Of a DNA stretch of 64,000 nucleotides, positions 33,900 through 42,549 are shown piece by piece. The position numbers were made by a program, and so were the translations under genes. The notes under the pieces were generated by a model that made no database searches, was not told the origin of the DNA, and was given only the letters and a program-made list of their open reading frames with translations. The stretch comes from Streptomyces calvus. Its GTDB lineage: Bacteria > Actinomycetota > Actinomycetes > Streptomycetales > Streptomycetaceae. Positions within the stretch are counted from its first letter, which is position 1; each line of letters begins with the position of its first letter. The stretch is taken from the NCBI RefSeq assembly GCF_006782915.1, contig NZ_VCNP01000007.1:29421-93420 (forward strand). Reading direction: 5' to 3'.

Positions 33900-34961
33900 A
33901 TGGAATACAGGCGGCTGGGTGCGTCCGGGCTCAAGGTGCCCGCACTGAGTTTCGGCGCGGGCACCTTCGGCGGCCGGGGACCACTGTTCGGGGCCTGGGG
34001 CACCACCGACGCGCGAGAAGCGCGCCGCCTCGTGGACATCTGCCTGGACGCCGGGGTCACGATGTTCGACACGGCCGACGTCTACTCCGACGGCGCGTCC
34101 GAGGAGGTGCTGGGCGAAGCGATCAAGGGCCGCAGGGACCGGGTGATCGTGTCCACCAAGACCGGCCTGCCGACGGGTGACGGCCCGAACGACGCGGGCT
34201 CCTCCCGGTCGCGCCTGATCACGGCCTGCGAGGACGCGCTGCGCCGGCTCGGCACCGACCACATCGACCTGTTGCAGCTGCACGCCTTCGACGCCGGCAC
34301 ACCCGTCGAGGAAGTCCTGTCCACGCTCGACGACCTCGTCCGCGCGGGAAAGGTCCGCTACACGGGGATCTCCAACTTCTCCGGCTGGCAGGCGATGAAG
34401 TCCCTCGCCGTCGCGGAGCGGTACGGCCACGCGCGCCACGTCGCCCACCAGGTCCACTACTCCCTCGTCAGCCGCGACTACGAATGGGAGCTGATGCCCC
34501 TCGGACTCGACCAGGGCCTCGGGGCCCTCGTCTGGAGCCCGCTCGGCTGGGGACGGCTCACCGGCAGGGTCCGGCGGGACCGGCCGCTCCCCGCCGGCAG
34601 CCGGCTCCACGACACCGCCGGCTACGGCCCGCCGGTGGAGGACGCACACCTCTACCGCGTGATCGACGCCCTCGACGAGGTCGCGGAGGAGACCGGCAGG
34701 GCCGTCCCACAGATCGCCATCAACTGGCTGCTGCAGCGGCCGACCGTCTCCTCCGTCATCATCGGCGCCCGCACCGAGGAGCAGCTCCGCCAGAACCTCG
34801 GCGCCGTCGGCTGGACGCTCACGCCCGACCAAATGGCGAGACTCAACGCGGCGAGCGGCAAGGCGGCGCCCTACCCGTACTTCCCCTACGAGCGCCAGGA
34901 AGGCTTCGCCCGCCTCGCACCGCCGGTGGGCGGCCTCACGCCACCCCCGACCGCGGCCTGA
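33900..34961 (+). CDS. aldo/keto reductase
   Basis: A 353-residue NADPH-dependent oxidoreductase with the TIM-barrel AKR motifs: TMFDTADVYSDGASEEVLG (catalytic Asp and Tyr), VIVSTKTGLP (Lys), IDLLQLHAFD (His), and the cofactor segment VSSVIIGARTEEQLRQNLGA. Closest in feel to YajO/potassium-channel-beta-like AKRs. ATG 33900 is preceded by AGGAG 6 bp upstream. Regulation is likely through the divergent TetR and the twin operators; the natural aldehyde or ketone substrate is unknown. Confidence 0.9.
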   Translation: MEYRRLGASGLKVPALSFGAGTFGGRGPLFGAWGTTDAREARRLVDICLDAGVTMFDTADVYSDGASEEVLGEAIKGRRDRVIVSTKTGLPTGDGPNDAGSSRSRLITACEDALRRLGTDHIDLLQLHAFDAGTPVEEVLSTLDDLVRAGKVRYTGISNFSGWQAMKSLAVAERYGHARHVAHQVHYSLVSRDYEWELMPLGLDQGLGALVWSPLGWGRLTGRVRRDRPLPAGSRLHDTAGYGPPVEDAHLYRVIDALDEVAEETGRAVPQIAINWLLQRPTVSSVIIGARTEEQLRQNLGAVGWTLTPDQMARLNAASGKAAPYPYFPYERQEGFARLAPPVGGLTPPPTAA

Positions 34962-35051
34962 CATCGACGTCGGGCCCGTGACGCGGACTCATCCGGGGGT
35001 CGGGCCGACGGAGTGCGGTGTCGACCGGCGCCCGGACGGCGACGACTGGTA

Positions 35052-35073
35052 ACTTCTACAGCATTGTAGAAGT
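35052..35073. promoter_or_regulatory. TACA/TGTA dyad before terB (BlaI-type operator candidate, site 1)
   Basis: Perfect 9-bp arms ACTTCTACA and TGTAGAAGT around gcat. It ends 57 bp before the terB start. TAGAAG in the right arm resembles a -10 hexamer, so binding could block the promoter. Related dyads lie before the channel, spo0M and blaI/terD. Confidence 0.75.
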
Positions 35074-35130
35074 GAAGGGTGTCCGGGGCGTCGTCGCGCC
35101 GGGCGCCCTCCCGACACGTACGGAGTTCTC

Positions 35131-35586
35131 ATGGCCCTGTGGGACCGCCTCAAGGAGTCCGCGTCACTGATGCAGACCCAGCTGACGGCGCGGAAGAACG
35201 ACCTGAAGAGCGGCGCCTTCCGCGACGCGAGCATGGCGATGTGCGCCCTGGTCGCGGCCGCGGACGGCACGGTCGACGCATCCGAGCGGCAGCGCGTGGC
35301 CCAGCTCATCGCCACCAACGAGGTACTGGCGAACTTCCCCGTCGACGATCTGCGCCGCCGCTTCGAGGAGAACCTCGGCAAGCTCACCACGGACTTCGAC
35401 TTCGGCAAGGTGAGCGTCCTCCAGGAGATCGCCAAGGCGAAGAAGAAGCCCGCCGAGGCGCGGGCGGTCGTCCAGATCGGCATCGTCATCGGCGGCGCCG
35501 ACGGCGACTTCGACGCCGACGAGCGGGCGGTGGTCCGCGAGGCGTGCTACGCCCTGGACCTGCCGCCGCACGAGTTCGACCTCTGA
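35131..35586 (+). CDS. TerB-family protein
   Basis: A 151-residue, all-helical cytoplasmic protein of the TerB family: MCALVAAADGTVDASERQRV and VVQIGIVIGGADGDFDADER are the paired acidic, metal-binding segments. In Streptomyces TerB/TerD proteins are widespread and often linked to calcium, envelope or oxidative stress rather than tellurite itself. ATG 35131 has ACGGAG upstream. Its promoter region carries the TACA/TGTA dyad, grouping it with the channel, spo0M and terD. Convergent with the ion channel across a 17-bp tandem repeat array. Confidence 0.88.
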   Translation: MALWDRLKESASLMQTQLTARKNDLKSGAFRDASMAMCALVAAADGTVDASERQRVAQLIATNEVLANFPVDDLRRRFEENLGKLTTDFDFGKVSVLQEIAKAKKKPAEARAVVQIGIVIGGADGDFDADERAVVREACYALDLPPHEFDL

Positions 35587-35669
35587 CCGACGCCGGACAG
35601 CCCGGCGGGACGGCGCCACCGTCCCGCCGCACCCGGCCGGGCGGCCCGTACACCCGTGACCCCAGGGCA

Positions 35670-35821
35670 GGTACGGCCTCCGAGACGGCGCGACCTCCAA
35701 GCCGGTACGACCTCCGGGCCGATGCGACCTCCGGCCGGTGCGACGTCGGGGTCGGCGCGGCCTCCGATCCGGCGCGACCTCCGAGCCGGTACGGCCTCCA
35801 GACCGGCGCGGCCTTGAGGCT
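35670..35821. repeat. nine tandem 17-bp repeats
   Basis: Units of the form GGYRCGRCCTCCGRNCC start at 35670, 35687, 35704, 35721 (16 bp), 35737, 35754, 35771, 35788 and 35805, with decay after 35822. It lies between convergent terB and ion-channel genes; the array occupies nearly half of the 338-bp gap. The 17-bp length is not a multiple of three, so a protein-repeat explanation is unlikely. Confidence 0.88.
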
Positions 35822-35924
35822 GGCGCGGTCGGCGATCGTCGCGCGGGCCGGGCGACGATTACCGCGGCCCCGGACCGGGCGGGCACCGGTGTCGACGCCG
35901 AGGGCGGCGGGCCCGCCGGGGCCG

Positions 35925-36872
35925 TCACGTGCGCCGCTCCGCACCCGGCACGACCCGTTCCCGTTCGCCGGACGGCGGTGGAGCCGTGCCGGCCGTCCGG
36001 GCCAGGTCGCGTTCGAGGTCGTCCAGGGCACGGCGGGCCGCCTCGATGCGCCGCAGCAGCAGGTGCCGGTCCTCCGGCTCGGCCGCCGCCCGGCGCGCAC
36101 CCGACGGGTTCCCGTCCTCGTCCGTGTCCTTGGCCTCGTCGAGGGAGTTGAGGACGACCCCGATGAGGACGTTGACGAGGACGAACGAGGCGAGCAGCAC
36201 GTAGGAGGCGTAGTAGAGCAGGCTCCAGCGGGAGATCTCCAGCCCCGCGTGGACGGCGTCGCCGATGCCGTCGAGCATCATCAGCAGGAAGAGGGTCAGG
36301 ACGGCACGGCCGATGGAGCCGTAGTGCTCGGGGTCGTGGTGGCCGAAGAAGACCCAGCCGACCATGGCGTACACGTACAGCAGCAGCGCCCCGACGAGCA
36401 GGAAGCCGAGGGTGCCGGGCAGGCTGCGGGCGACGGCGACGAGCACGACACGCAGCTGGGGCAGGAAGCGGGCGGTCCGCAGGACCCGGGCGAGCCTGAG
36501 CAGCCGCAGCACCGTGGTGTTCTCGCGGACCACGGGCAGGAAGGCGCACAGGACCACCGCCAGGTCGAAGGCGTTCCACGGGTCCTTCCAGAAGTTCCGC
36601 GGGCGGTCGGCGTGGGCGGCCATGCGGAGCAGGATTTCGACGGTGAACGCGGCCAGGCAGAGGTGTTCGGCGAGCCGTAACCAGCGGTGCCACTCGTCGA
36701 CGACCCCGGAGTACGTCTCCGCCCCCAGCAGTGCGGCGTTGGCGAGGATGACGCCGAAGACGGTCAGGGCGAACCAGCGGGCCTCGGTGATGCCACGGCA
36801 GTGGCGGGCCAGGCGCCGCCGCCCCGGCGGGGCGACGGCTGCGGCCGTGTGATCGTGGTGGTGCTGCGGCAT
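35925..36872 (-). CDS. voltage-gated-type ion channel (ion_trans, NaChBac-like topology)
   Basis: A 315-residue six-TM channel subunit. S1 to S3 are visible (FALTVFGVILANAALLG, LAEHLCLAAFTVEILLRM, AFDLAVVLCAFLPVV), then an arginine-rich S4 (LRLLRLARVLRTARFLPQL). The pore region reads SIGRAVLTLFLLMMLDGIGD, where bacterial sodium channels have LESWAS, so selectivity cannot be assumed. S6 is YYASYVLLASFVLVNVLIG, followed by a C-terminal coiled coil (LLLRRIEAARRALDDLERDL) as in tetrameric BacNav channels. ATG 36872 has AGGAG 13 bp upstream; GTG 36953 is an alternative that would place the start 15 bp from the palindrome. Confidence 0.83.
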   Translation of the reverse strand: MPQHHHDHTAAAVAPPGRRRLARHCRGITEARWFALTVFGVILANAALLGAETYSGVVDEWHRWLRLAEHLCLAAFTVEILLRMAAHADRPRNFWKDPWNAFDLAVVLCAFLPVVRENTTVLRLLRLARVLRTARFLPQLRVVLVAVARSLPGTLGFLLVGALLLYVYAMVGWVFFGHHDPEHYGSIGRAVLTLFLLMMLDGIGDAVHAGLEISRWSLLYYASYVLLASFVLVNVLIGVVLNSLDEAKDTDEDGNPSGARRAAAEPEDRHLLLRRIEAARRALDDLERDLARTAGTAPPPSGERERVVPGAERRT

Positions 36873-36968
36873 CCTGCTGCCCTGTCTCCTCCGCGCCGTG
36901 CGACGGCCCGCACCGGCAGGTCCGGCCGGACCGGGGCCCGCCGAAACGGTCACGCCCCGAAGAGACTT

Positions 36969-36982
36969 CTACAGCACTGTAG
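36969..36982. promoter_or_regulatory. TACA/TGTA dyad before ion channel (site 2)
   Basis: CTACAG-ca-CTGTAG. The left side extends to ACTTCTACAG exactly as at terB; the right side diverges (TGTAGTTTTC). It lies 15 bp (GTG start) or 96 bp (ATG start) upstream of the channel gene. Confidence 0.65.
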
Positions 36983-37035
36983 TTTTCACCGTGCGGGCGG
37001 CCCGGTGACACCGGGGCGCCCGCGCGGTGGTGCCG

Positions 37036-38055
37036 TCAGGCCGACTGCGGCTGCAGGAAGCGCGCCAGCAGGTCGTCCAGGCTCACCATGCCGGTGAGCC
37101 GGCCGGTCTCGTCACGGACGACGGCGAGCGAGGCCCGGCGGCGGCGCAGCAGGTCGATGGCGTCCGCGACCGTGGCGTCGCCGCTCAGCTCGGGCACCGG
37201 ACGGGCCAGTGCACGGGCGTTCGTCGCCCGCCCCCGCGCACGCGCCACCACGACGTCCCGGGCGTGCACCGAGCCGAGGACGGTGTCGTGGTCACGCACC
37301 AGGAGCCGGGTGCGGCCGCGTTCCGCGGCCAGGCGCAGGATCTCGTCGGCGTCGGCGGCGCCGTCGACCGAGGTGATCCCGTCGGCCGGCACCTGCAGAT
37401 CCCGCACCGGGGTCTCCGGCTCGGTCAGCGAACGCGTCAGCAGCTCCGAGTCCGTCCGGCTGATCAGGCCGAGCCGCTCGGACTCGGTCACCAGGTGGGT
37501 GAGCTGCTCCCGGTTGTGGACCGAGGCCAGCTCGTCGCGCGGGGCGACCCGGCACAGCCGTACGAGTGCGTTGCTCAACGCGTTGAGCAGCCGGATCAGT
37601 GGCCGTACGGCCTTCACCACGGCCCGGAACGGCGGAGCGAGCAGCATCGCGGAACGCTCCGGGTGAGCGATCGCCCACGACTTGGGTGCCATCTCGCCGA
37701 CCACCATGTGGAGGAACACCACCACGATCATCGCGACGGCGAAGGCCACGCCGTAGCCGAGCGCGCCGGGCAGTCCCAGCCGCTGCAGCAGCGGGTCGAG
37801 CTCGTGGGAGATCGCGGGCTTGGAGACCGAGCCGAGGCCCAGCGTGCACACGGTGATGCCGAGCTGGGCACCGGCGAGCATGAGGGACAGCTCCCGCATG
37901 CCGGCCAGGGCGGACCCGGCGCCGCGCCGGCCCTCGGCCGCCGCCTTCTCCATGCGGTGCCGCTTGGCGGCGACCAGCGCGAACTCGGCCGCCACGAAGA
38001 ACCCGCTGCCGATCAGCAGCAGCACGGTGACGAAGAGCGCCATCGGGAAACTCAT
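37036..38055 (-). CDS. DUF21/CNNM and CBS domain membrane protein (short form, pair B)
   Basis: A 339-residue hemolysin/CorC-type protein. DUF21 membrane region residues 1-190 with SGFFVAAEFALVAAKRHRME, AGAQLGITVCTLGLGSVSKP and MVVGEMAPKSWAIAHP; CBS pair about 205-335 (DRTRL-type strands, MVSLDDLLARFLQ). It lacks the C-terminal CorC_HlyC domain of its long partner. CNNM/CorC relatives are associated with magnesium or divalent-cation efflux and adenine-nucleotide sensing by CBS domains. ATG 38055 overlaps the stop of the upstream long paralogue by 4 bp (ATGA). Confidence 0.88.
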   Translation of the reverse strand: MSFPMALFVTVLLLIGSGFFVAAEFALVAAKRHRMEKAAAEGRRGAGSALAGMRELSLMLAGAQLGITVCTLGLGSVSKPAISHELDPLLQRLGLPGALGYGVAFAVAMIVVVFLHMVVGEMAPKSWAIAHPERSAMLLAPPFRAVVKAVRPLIRLLNALSNALVRLCRVAPRDELASVHNREQLTHLVTESERLGLISRTDSELLTRSLTEPETPVRDLQVPADGITSVDGAADADEILRLAAERGRTRLLVRDHDTVLGSVHARDVVVARARGRATNARALARPVPELSGDATVADAIDLLRRRRASLAVVRDETGRLTGMVSLDDLLARFLQPQSA

Positions 38056-39389
38056 GTCTGCCTCTCCGTCTGTTCGGTCCGTCGCTCGAGTCGCACGCGT
38101 CCCGGCACGTGCCGGTCGAGGGTGTGCACGTCGATCACGGCACGTCCGCCGTCGGGCAGCGTGACCGCGAGCCGGTCCCCGACGGCCGGGAAGCGGCCGA
38201 GCCGGTCGACGACCAGGCCGGCCACGGTGTCGTAGTCGTCCTCCTCGGGCAGCTCGACGCCGGTGGCCTCGGCCACCTCGTCCAGGCGGCGGCCGGCGTC
38301 CACCAGCCAGCCCTCGCCGTCCGGTACGGCCACCTCGGTGACGGTGTCGGTCTCGTCGGCGATGTCGCCGACCAGCTCCTCGGCGATGTCCTCGTAGGTG
38401 ACGATGCCGGCCACGCCGCCGTGCTCGTCCAGCACGACGGCGAACTCGTCGTCCCGCTCCCGCATCTGCGTGACCGCGTCCGGCAGCGGGAGCGTGTCCG
38501 GCAGCAGCAGCGGCCGCCGGGCGACCGCACCGGCCGTGCTGTCCGCCAGCCGCTCGGGGCTCAGCCGCATCAGCTCGGCGACGCCGAGGACCCCGTTGAC
38601 GTCGTCGGGGTGGTCACCGAGCACCGGGTAGTTGGAGTGGCCGTGTGCGGCGATCAGGTCGACGGCCTCGGCGGCCGTGGCGTCCCTGCGGACGAAGACG
38701 GCGTCCACGCGGGGCACCATCACCTCGTCCAGCGTCCGGTCGGAGAACTCCAGCGCGTGGTCCACCAGGGCGGCGGTGTCCTCCGGCAGCGCGCCCCGCT
38801 CGTGGGACTCACCGATCAGGTGGCCCAGCTCCTCCAGGGTGGCGCCGTGGTGCAGTTCCTCCACCGGCTCGATGCCGACCCGGCGCAGCAGCCGGTTCGC
38901 CGCCCCGTCGAAGATCCGCACGACCGGGCCGACGACCTTCAGGTACGCCAGGGTCGAGGCGGCCAGCGACTTCGCCAGCCGTTCCGGCACGGCGATGGCG
39001 AGGTTCTTCGGGGCCAGTTCGCCCAGCACCATCTGCACGACGGTGGCGAGGACGAAGGCCAGCACGACCGAGATGCCGCTGACGGCCGCGTCGGGCAGTC
39101 CGGCACCCGACAGCGCGGGTTCGAGCAGTGCGGAGACGGACGGTTCGGCGATGAAACCGACGACCAGACCGGTCACGGTGATGCCGAGCTGCGCGCCCGA
39201 CAGCATGAAGGACAGCCGCTCCAGCACCTTCAGGGCACGGGCGGCCTTCCGGTCGCCCGCCTCGGCGTCACGGGCGAGGGCGAGCCGGTCGGCGGAGACG
39301 TAGGCGAACTCCTGGGCGACGAAGTATCCGGTGCCGGCGGTCAGGACGACCACGGCCAGCAGGCCCAGGAGGGCGTTCGCGGCACTCAT
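38052..39389 (-). CDS. DUF21/CNNM, CBS and CorC_HlyC protein (long form, pair B)
   Basis: A 445-residue paralogue with the complete architecture: DUF21 about 1-195 (GTGYFVAQEFAYVSADRLAL, SGAQLGITVTGLVVGFIAEP, VLGELAPKNLAIAVPERLAK), two CBS domains (VMVPRVDAVFVRRDATAAEA ... VVLDEHGGVAGIVTYEDIAE) and CorC_HlyC (WLVDAGRRLDEVAEATGVEL, DYDTVAGLVVDRLGRFPAVG). Probably a membrane divalent-cation transporter or sensor. First gene of pair B, coupled to the short form through ATGA. A 253-bp gap with no gene separates it from pair A. Confidence 0.88.
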   Translation of the reverse strand: MSAANALLGLLAVVVLTAGTGYFVAQEFAYVSADRLALARDAEAGDRKAARALKVLERLSFMLSGAQLGITVTGLVVGFIAEPSVSALLEPALSGAGLPDAAVSGISVVLAFVLATVVQMVLGELAPKNLAIAVPERLAKSLAASTLAYLKVVGPVVRIFDGAANRLLRRVGIEPVEELHHGATLEELGHLIGESHERGALPEDTAALVDHALEFSDRTLDEVMVPRVDAVFVRRDATAAEAVDLIAAHGHSNYPVLGDHPDDVNGVLGVAELMRLSPERLADSTAGAVARRPLLLPDTLPLPDAVTQMRERDDEFAVVLDEHGGVAGIVTYEDIAEELVGDIADETDTVTEVAVPDGEGWLVDAGRRLDEVAEATGVELPEEDDYDTVAGLVVDRLGRFPAVGDRLAVTLPDGGRAVIDVHTLDRHVPGRVRLERRTEQTERQT

Positions 39390-39642
39390 CGAACACCATC
39401 CCGCCGTGTGCCGCGCTCAGCAAACGCCTGGCGGAATGGTCGGGGACTGTGCCCCGGAGGGTCCGTCGTCGATCTGGCGGACAAGGGGGTGACTCCTTCT
39501 TTCATGGGTGTGCACAGGTAACGAATCCGGCCGGAATCATGTTCCCGATGCCGGGAGGAACCCGCGCGCGCAGGGCGGTGCTGTCACCGGACCGCCGGAC
39601 CGGGCCGCCCCGGGCGGGGGCGCGCCCGCGGCGGCCCGGCGG

Positions 39643-40668
39643 TCATCCGGTGGCCGGTGCGGTCGGACCGACCAGTTCGGACAGCACGTCCTCCATGGTC
39701 ACGAAGCCGATGACGCGGCCGCTCGCCCCGACGACGGCGGCGAGGTGACTGCCCTCGGCCCGCAGCGCGGTGAGGGTGTCGTCGAGCGGGGTGTCGATGC
39801 GCACGCGCGTGATCCGGTGCAGCGCGCTGCGCGGGAAGGGCCGGTCCCGGTCGGTCACGCCGAGGGTGTCCTTGATGTGCAGGTATCCGAGGACGGTGCC
39901 GTCGGCATCGGTGACCGGGAAGCGGGAGAAGCCCGCTTCGGCGGCCTTCCGCTCCAGCCGGGCCGGGGTGACGGTGTGGTCGACGGTGCGCATCCGCTGC
40001 GCGGGGACGATGATCTCCCCGACCGGCCGGGTGCCCAGTTCCAGGGCGTCGCGCAGCCGCTCGCCGTCGGCGGGCGACAGCAGGCCGGCCTCGCTGGAGT
40101 CGACGACCATGCGCGCGAGCTGGTCGTCGGTGAAGGCCGACGCGACCTCGTCCTTCGGTTCCACCCGCAGCAGCCGCAGCAGGACGTTGGCGAAGGCGTT
40201 GATGCCGAACACGACCGGCCGCAGCGCCCGGGTCAGCGCCACCAGCGGCGGGCCCAGCAGCAGCGCGCTGGTGACCGGCGCGGCGAGCGCGATGTTCTTG
40301 GGGACCATCTCGCCGATCAGCATGTGCAGATAGGTGGCGAGGGCCAGGGCGATGACGAACGCGATCGGGTGCACCAGGCCGTGGGGGATGTGCACCGCCT
40401 CGAAGGCGGGCTCCAGCAGGTGCGCGATGGCCGGTTCGGCGACCGCGCCCAGCACCAGGGAGGAGGCGGTGATGCCGAGCTGGGCGGTGGCCATCATCGC
40501 GGACAGGTGCTCCAGCGCCCACAGCGTCATCCGGGCCCGCTTGTCGCCCGTCCGGGCGCGCGGCTCGATCTGGCTGCGGCGCACCGAGATCAGGGCGAAC
40601 TCGGCTCCGACGAAGAAGGCGTTGGTGAGCAGGGTCAGGGCGCCGATCGCGAGTTGCAGCGCGGTCAT
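39643..40668 (-). CDS. DUF21/CNNM and CBS domain membrane protein (short form, pair A)
   Basis: A 341-residue paralogue: NAFFVGAEFALISVRRSQIE, ATAQLGITASSLVLGAVAEP, LIGEMVPKNIALAAPVTSAL in the DUF21 part, then CBS 1 (IIVPAQRMRTVDHTVTPARL, GYLHIKDTLGV) and CBS 2 (GFVTMEDVLSELVGP). As in pair B the CorC_HlyC domain is absent. ATG 40668 overlaps the upstream stop as ATGA. The same long-short order and overlap as pair B indicate a duplicated two-gene unit. Confidence 0.88.
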   Translation of the reverse strand: MTALQLAIGALTLLTNAFFVGAEFALISVRRSQIEPRARTGDKRARMTLWALEHLSAMMATAQLGITASSLVLGAVAEPAIAHLLEPAFEAVHIPHGLVHPIAFVIALALATYLHMLIGEMVPKNIALAAPVTSALLLGPPLVALTRALRPVVFGINAFANVLLRLLRVEPKDEVASAFTDDQLARMVVDSSEAGLLSPADGERLRDALELGTRPVGEIIVPAQRMRTVDHTVTPARLERKAAEAGFSRFPVTDADGTVLGYLHIKDTLGVTDRDRPFPRSALHRITRVRIDTPLDDTLTALRAEGSHLAAVVGASGRVIGFVTMEDVLSELVGPTAPATG

Positions 40669-42002
40669 CGGGCGTCCTCCGCGAGCCGTGCGGCCGGCAC
40701 GGGGGCCGGTTCGGTGATGCGTATCCGGTCGGCGCGGTGGTGCTCGACCTCCAGCACGTCCAGCCGCCAGCCGTCGACGTCCACGGCGTCCCCCTTGCCG
40801 GGGATGCGGGCCAGGCGGGTGGCGATCAGTCCGGCCACGGTCTCGTACGGGCCCTCCGGCACGGTGAGTCCCAGCTGCGCGAGCCGGTCGACGCGGACGC
40901 TGCCGTCGGCCTCCCACACCGCTCGGCCGTCCTCCGCCGCCGGGGCGGGCACCAGGTCGGGCGCCTCCAGCGGGTCGTGCTCGTCGCGGACCTCGCCGAC
41001 GACCTCCTCGACGATGTCCTCCATGGTGGCCACGCCCGCCGTGCCGCCGTACTCGTCGATGACCACGGCCATGGCGTGGCGGGTGCGCAGGCGTTCCAGC
41101 AGCCGGTCGGCGGTGAGGCTGTCCGGGACCAGCAGCGGCGGGGCGATCAGTTCGGTGACCGGGGTGCCGGCCCGCCGCTCCGGCTCCAGGGCCAGCACGT
41201 CGCGGATGTGGACGGTGCCGATGACCTCGTCGAGGCTGTCGCGGTAGACCGGGAAGCGGGACAGGCCGGTGGCGTGGCTGAGGTTGGCCGCGTCGGCGGC
41301 CGTCGCGTGCGCCTCGAGCGCCTTGACGTCGACCCGCGGGGTCATGACGTTCTCCGCGGTCAGCGCGCCCAGGTGCAGGGTCCGCACGAACAGCTCCGCG
41401 GAGTCCGCCTCCAGGGCGCCTTCGGCCGCCGAGTGCCGGGCCAGTGCGCCCAGTTCCTCGGCGGTGCGGGCGGAGGCCAGCTCCTCGGCCGGCTCCAGGC
41501 CGAGGCGGCGCACGAAGCGGTTCGCGGTGGCGTTGAGGTGGCCGATGAACGGCCCGAAGACGGCCGTGAACGCGCGCTGCGGGCCGGCGACCACCTTCGC
41601 GACGGCCAGGGGCCGGGAGATCGCCCAGTTCTTGGGCACGAGCTCGCCGATCACCATGAGCACGACGGTGGACACCAGCACGCCCAGCACGGTCGCCACC
41701 GACGGCGCGGCGCCGCCCAGGCCGGCCGACCGCAGCGGGCCGCGCAGCAGCGCCGCGAGGGACGGCTCGGCGAGCATGCCGATCACCAGCGAGGTGACGG
41801 TGATGCCCAGCTGGGCGCCGGAGAGCTGGAGGGTCAGGCGCCGTACGGCCCGCAGTGCGCCGTCGGCGCCGCGTTCGCGGGCCTCGACGGCGCGCTCCAG
41901 CTCTCCGCGCTCGACGGTGGTGAGCGAGAACTCGGCCGCGACGAACACCGCGCAGGCCAGGGTCAGCAGGAGAGCCAGCAGGAGCAGCAGCACCTCGGTC
42001 AC
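40665..42002 (-). CDS. DUF21/CNNM, CBS and CorC_HlyC protein (long form, pair A)
   Basis: A 445-residue protein of the same length as the pair B long form: DUF21 (CAVFVAAEFSLTTVERGELE, SGAQLGITVTSLVIGMLAEP, VIGELVPKNWAISRPLAVAK), CBS pair (NVMTPRVDVKALEAHATAAD ... MAVVIDEYGGTAGVATMEDI) and CorC_HlyC (VWEADGSVRVDRLAQLGL, PYETVAGLIATRLARIPGKG). GTG 42002 with a weak GGGGGTGG upstream. It heads the minus-strand run toward the ion channel; a degenerate TACA/TGTA pair lies about 150 bp upstream. Confidence 0.88.
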   Translation of the reverse strand: MTEVLLLLLALLLTLACAVFVAAEFSLTTVERGELERAVEARERGADGALRAVRRLTLQLSGAQLGITVTSLVIGMLAEPSLAALLRGPLRSAGLGGAAPSVATVLGVLVSTVVLMVIGELVPKNWAISRPLAVAKVVAGPQRAFTAVFGPFIGHLNATANRFVRRLGLEPAEELASARTAEELGALARHSAAEGALEADSAELFVRTLHLGALTAENVMTPRVDVKALEAHATAADAANLSHATGLSRFPVYRDSLDEVIGTVHIRDVLALEPERRAGTPVTELIAPPLLVPDSLTADRLLERLRTRHAMAVVIDEYGGTAGVATMEDIVEEVVGEVRDEHDPLEAPDLVPAPAAEDGRAVWEADGSVRVDRLAQLGLTVPEGPYETVAGLIATRLARIPGKGDAVDVDGWRLDVLEVEHHRADRIRITEPAPVPAARLAEDAR

Positions 42003-42208
42003 CGCGCCACCCCCGCTCCCTCACTGGCCGTACGGCGTGGACGGCGGGCAATGGCACGGCTGCTACTGGGAGGATCACCCATCGGGGGACCGTCGCTCCT
42101 TCTCTGTGGACGTGGGGTGAAGACGGATGGGGAAGCAGGATGCCCTGCCTCTACACCAACTGTAAAGCAGTGACGGAGGAGCCTTTCCGCGGGGAACGCG
42201 CACGGCCA

Positions 42209-42345
42209 CGGACGGCACGCGAGGACCTGCGGCACCGACGGCGGACGGCACGCGAGGGCCGGGCGGGGTCCGGTACGGACAGCACACGAGGGCCGGGCGG
42301 GGCCCGGTACGGACAGCACGCGAGGACCTGCGGGGCCCGGTGCGG
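42209..42345. repeat. four tandem 33-34-bp repeats
   Basis: CGGACRGCACRCGAGG starts units at 42209, 42242, 42276 and 42310, with CGGACGGC of a fifth at 42343. Alternating inner variants (GACCTGCGG and GGCCGGGCGG). Non-coding, between divergent genes. Confidence 0.8.
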
Positions 42346-42467
42346 ACGGCGGCGAAGGCGCGCGCCGTCGCGCGGGGCGGCGGCACCCGGCCGACACGGC
42401 AGCCCTATTTCGGCCATTTCCCGCACCCCGGCCATGCAGCCCGTCCCTCCCTGCCCCGCACCACCCT

Positions 42468-42493
42468 ATGCTTCTACTCGCTTGTAGAAGCAT
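42468..42493. promoter_or_regulatory. 26-bp palindrome before spo0M (site 3 of the TACA/TGTA group)
   Basis: Perfect 10-bp arms ATGCTTCTAC and GTAGAAGCAT around tcgctt. It shares CTTCTAC/GTAGAAG with the terB site, though the inner base differs (TACT/TGTA). It ends 56 bp before the spo0M ATG, almost the same spacing as at terB and terD. Confidence 0.72.
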
Positions 42494-42549
42494 CTGTGCG
42501 GCACCGCACCCTCAGGAACCACACGCACGTTTAAGGAGTGGACGCCACC

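Larger units (their letters stand above)
42003..42549. other. 547-bp divergent region between DUF21 pair A and spo0M
   Basis: No convincing gene. It contains a degenerate dyad TACA-ccaac-TGTA at 42152-42164, a 33-34-bp tandem array at 42209-42345 and the strong 26-bp palindrome at 42468-42493. It should hold both divergent promoters. Confidence 0.6.

Noticed and set aside
37036..42002. Hemolysin toxin function
   Set aside because: The family name hemolysin is historical; the DUF21/CBS/CorC architecture points to cation transport or sensing.
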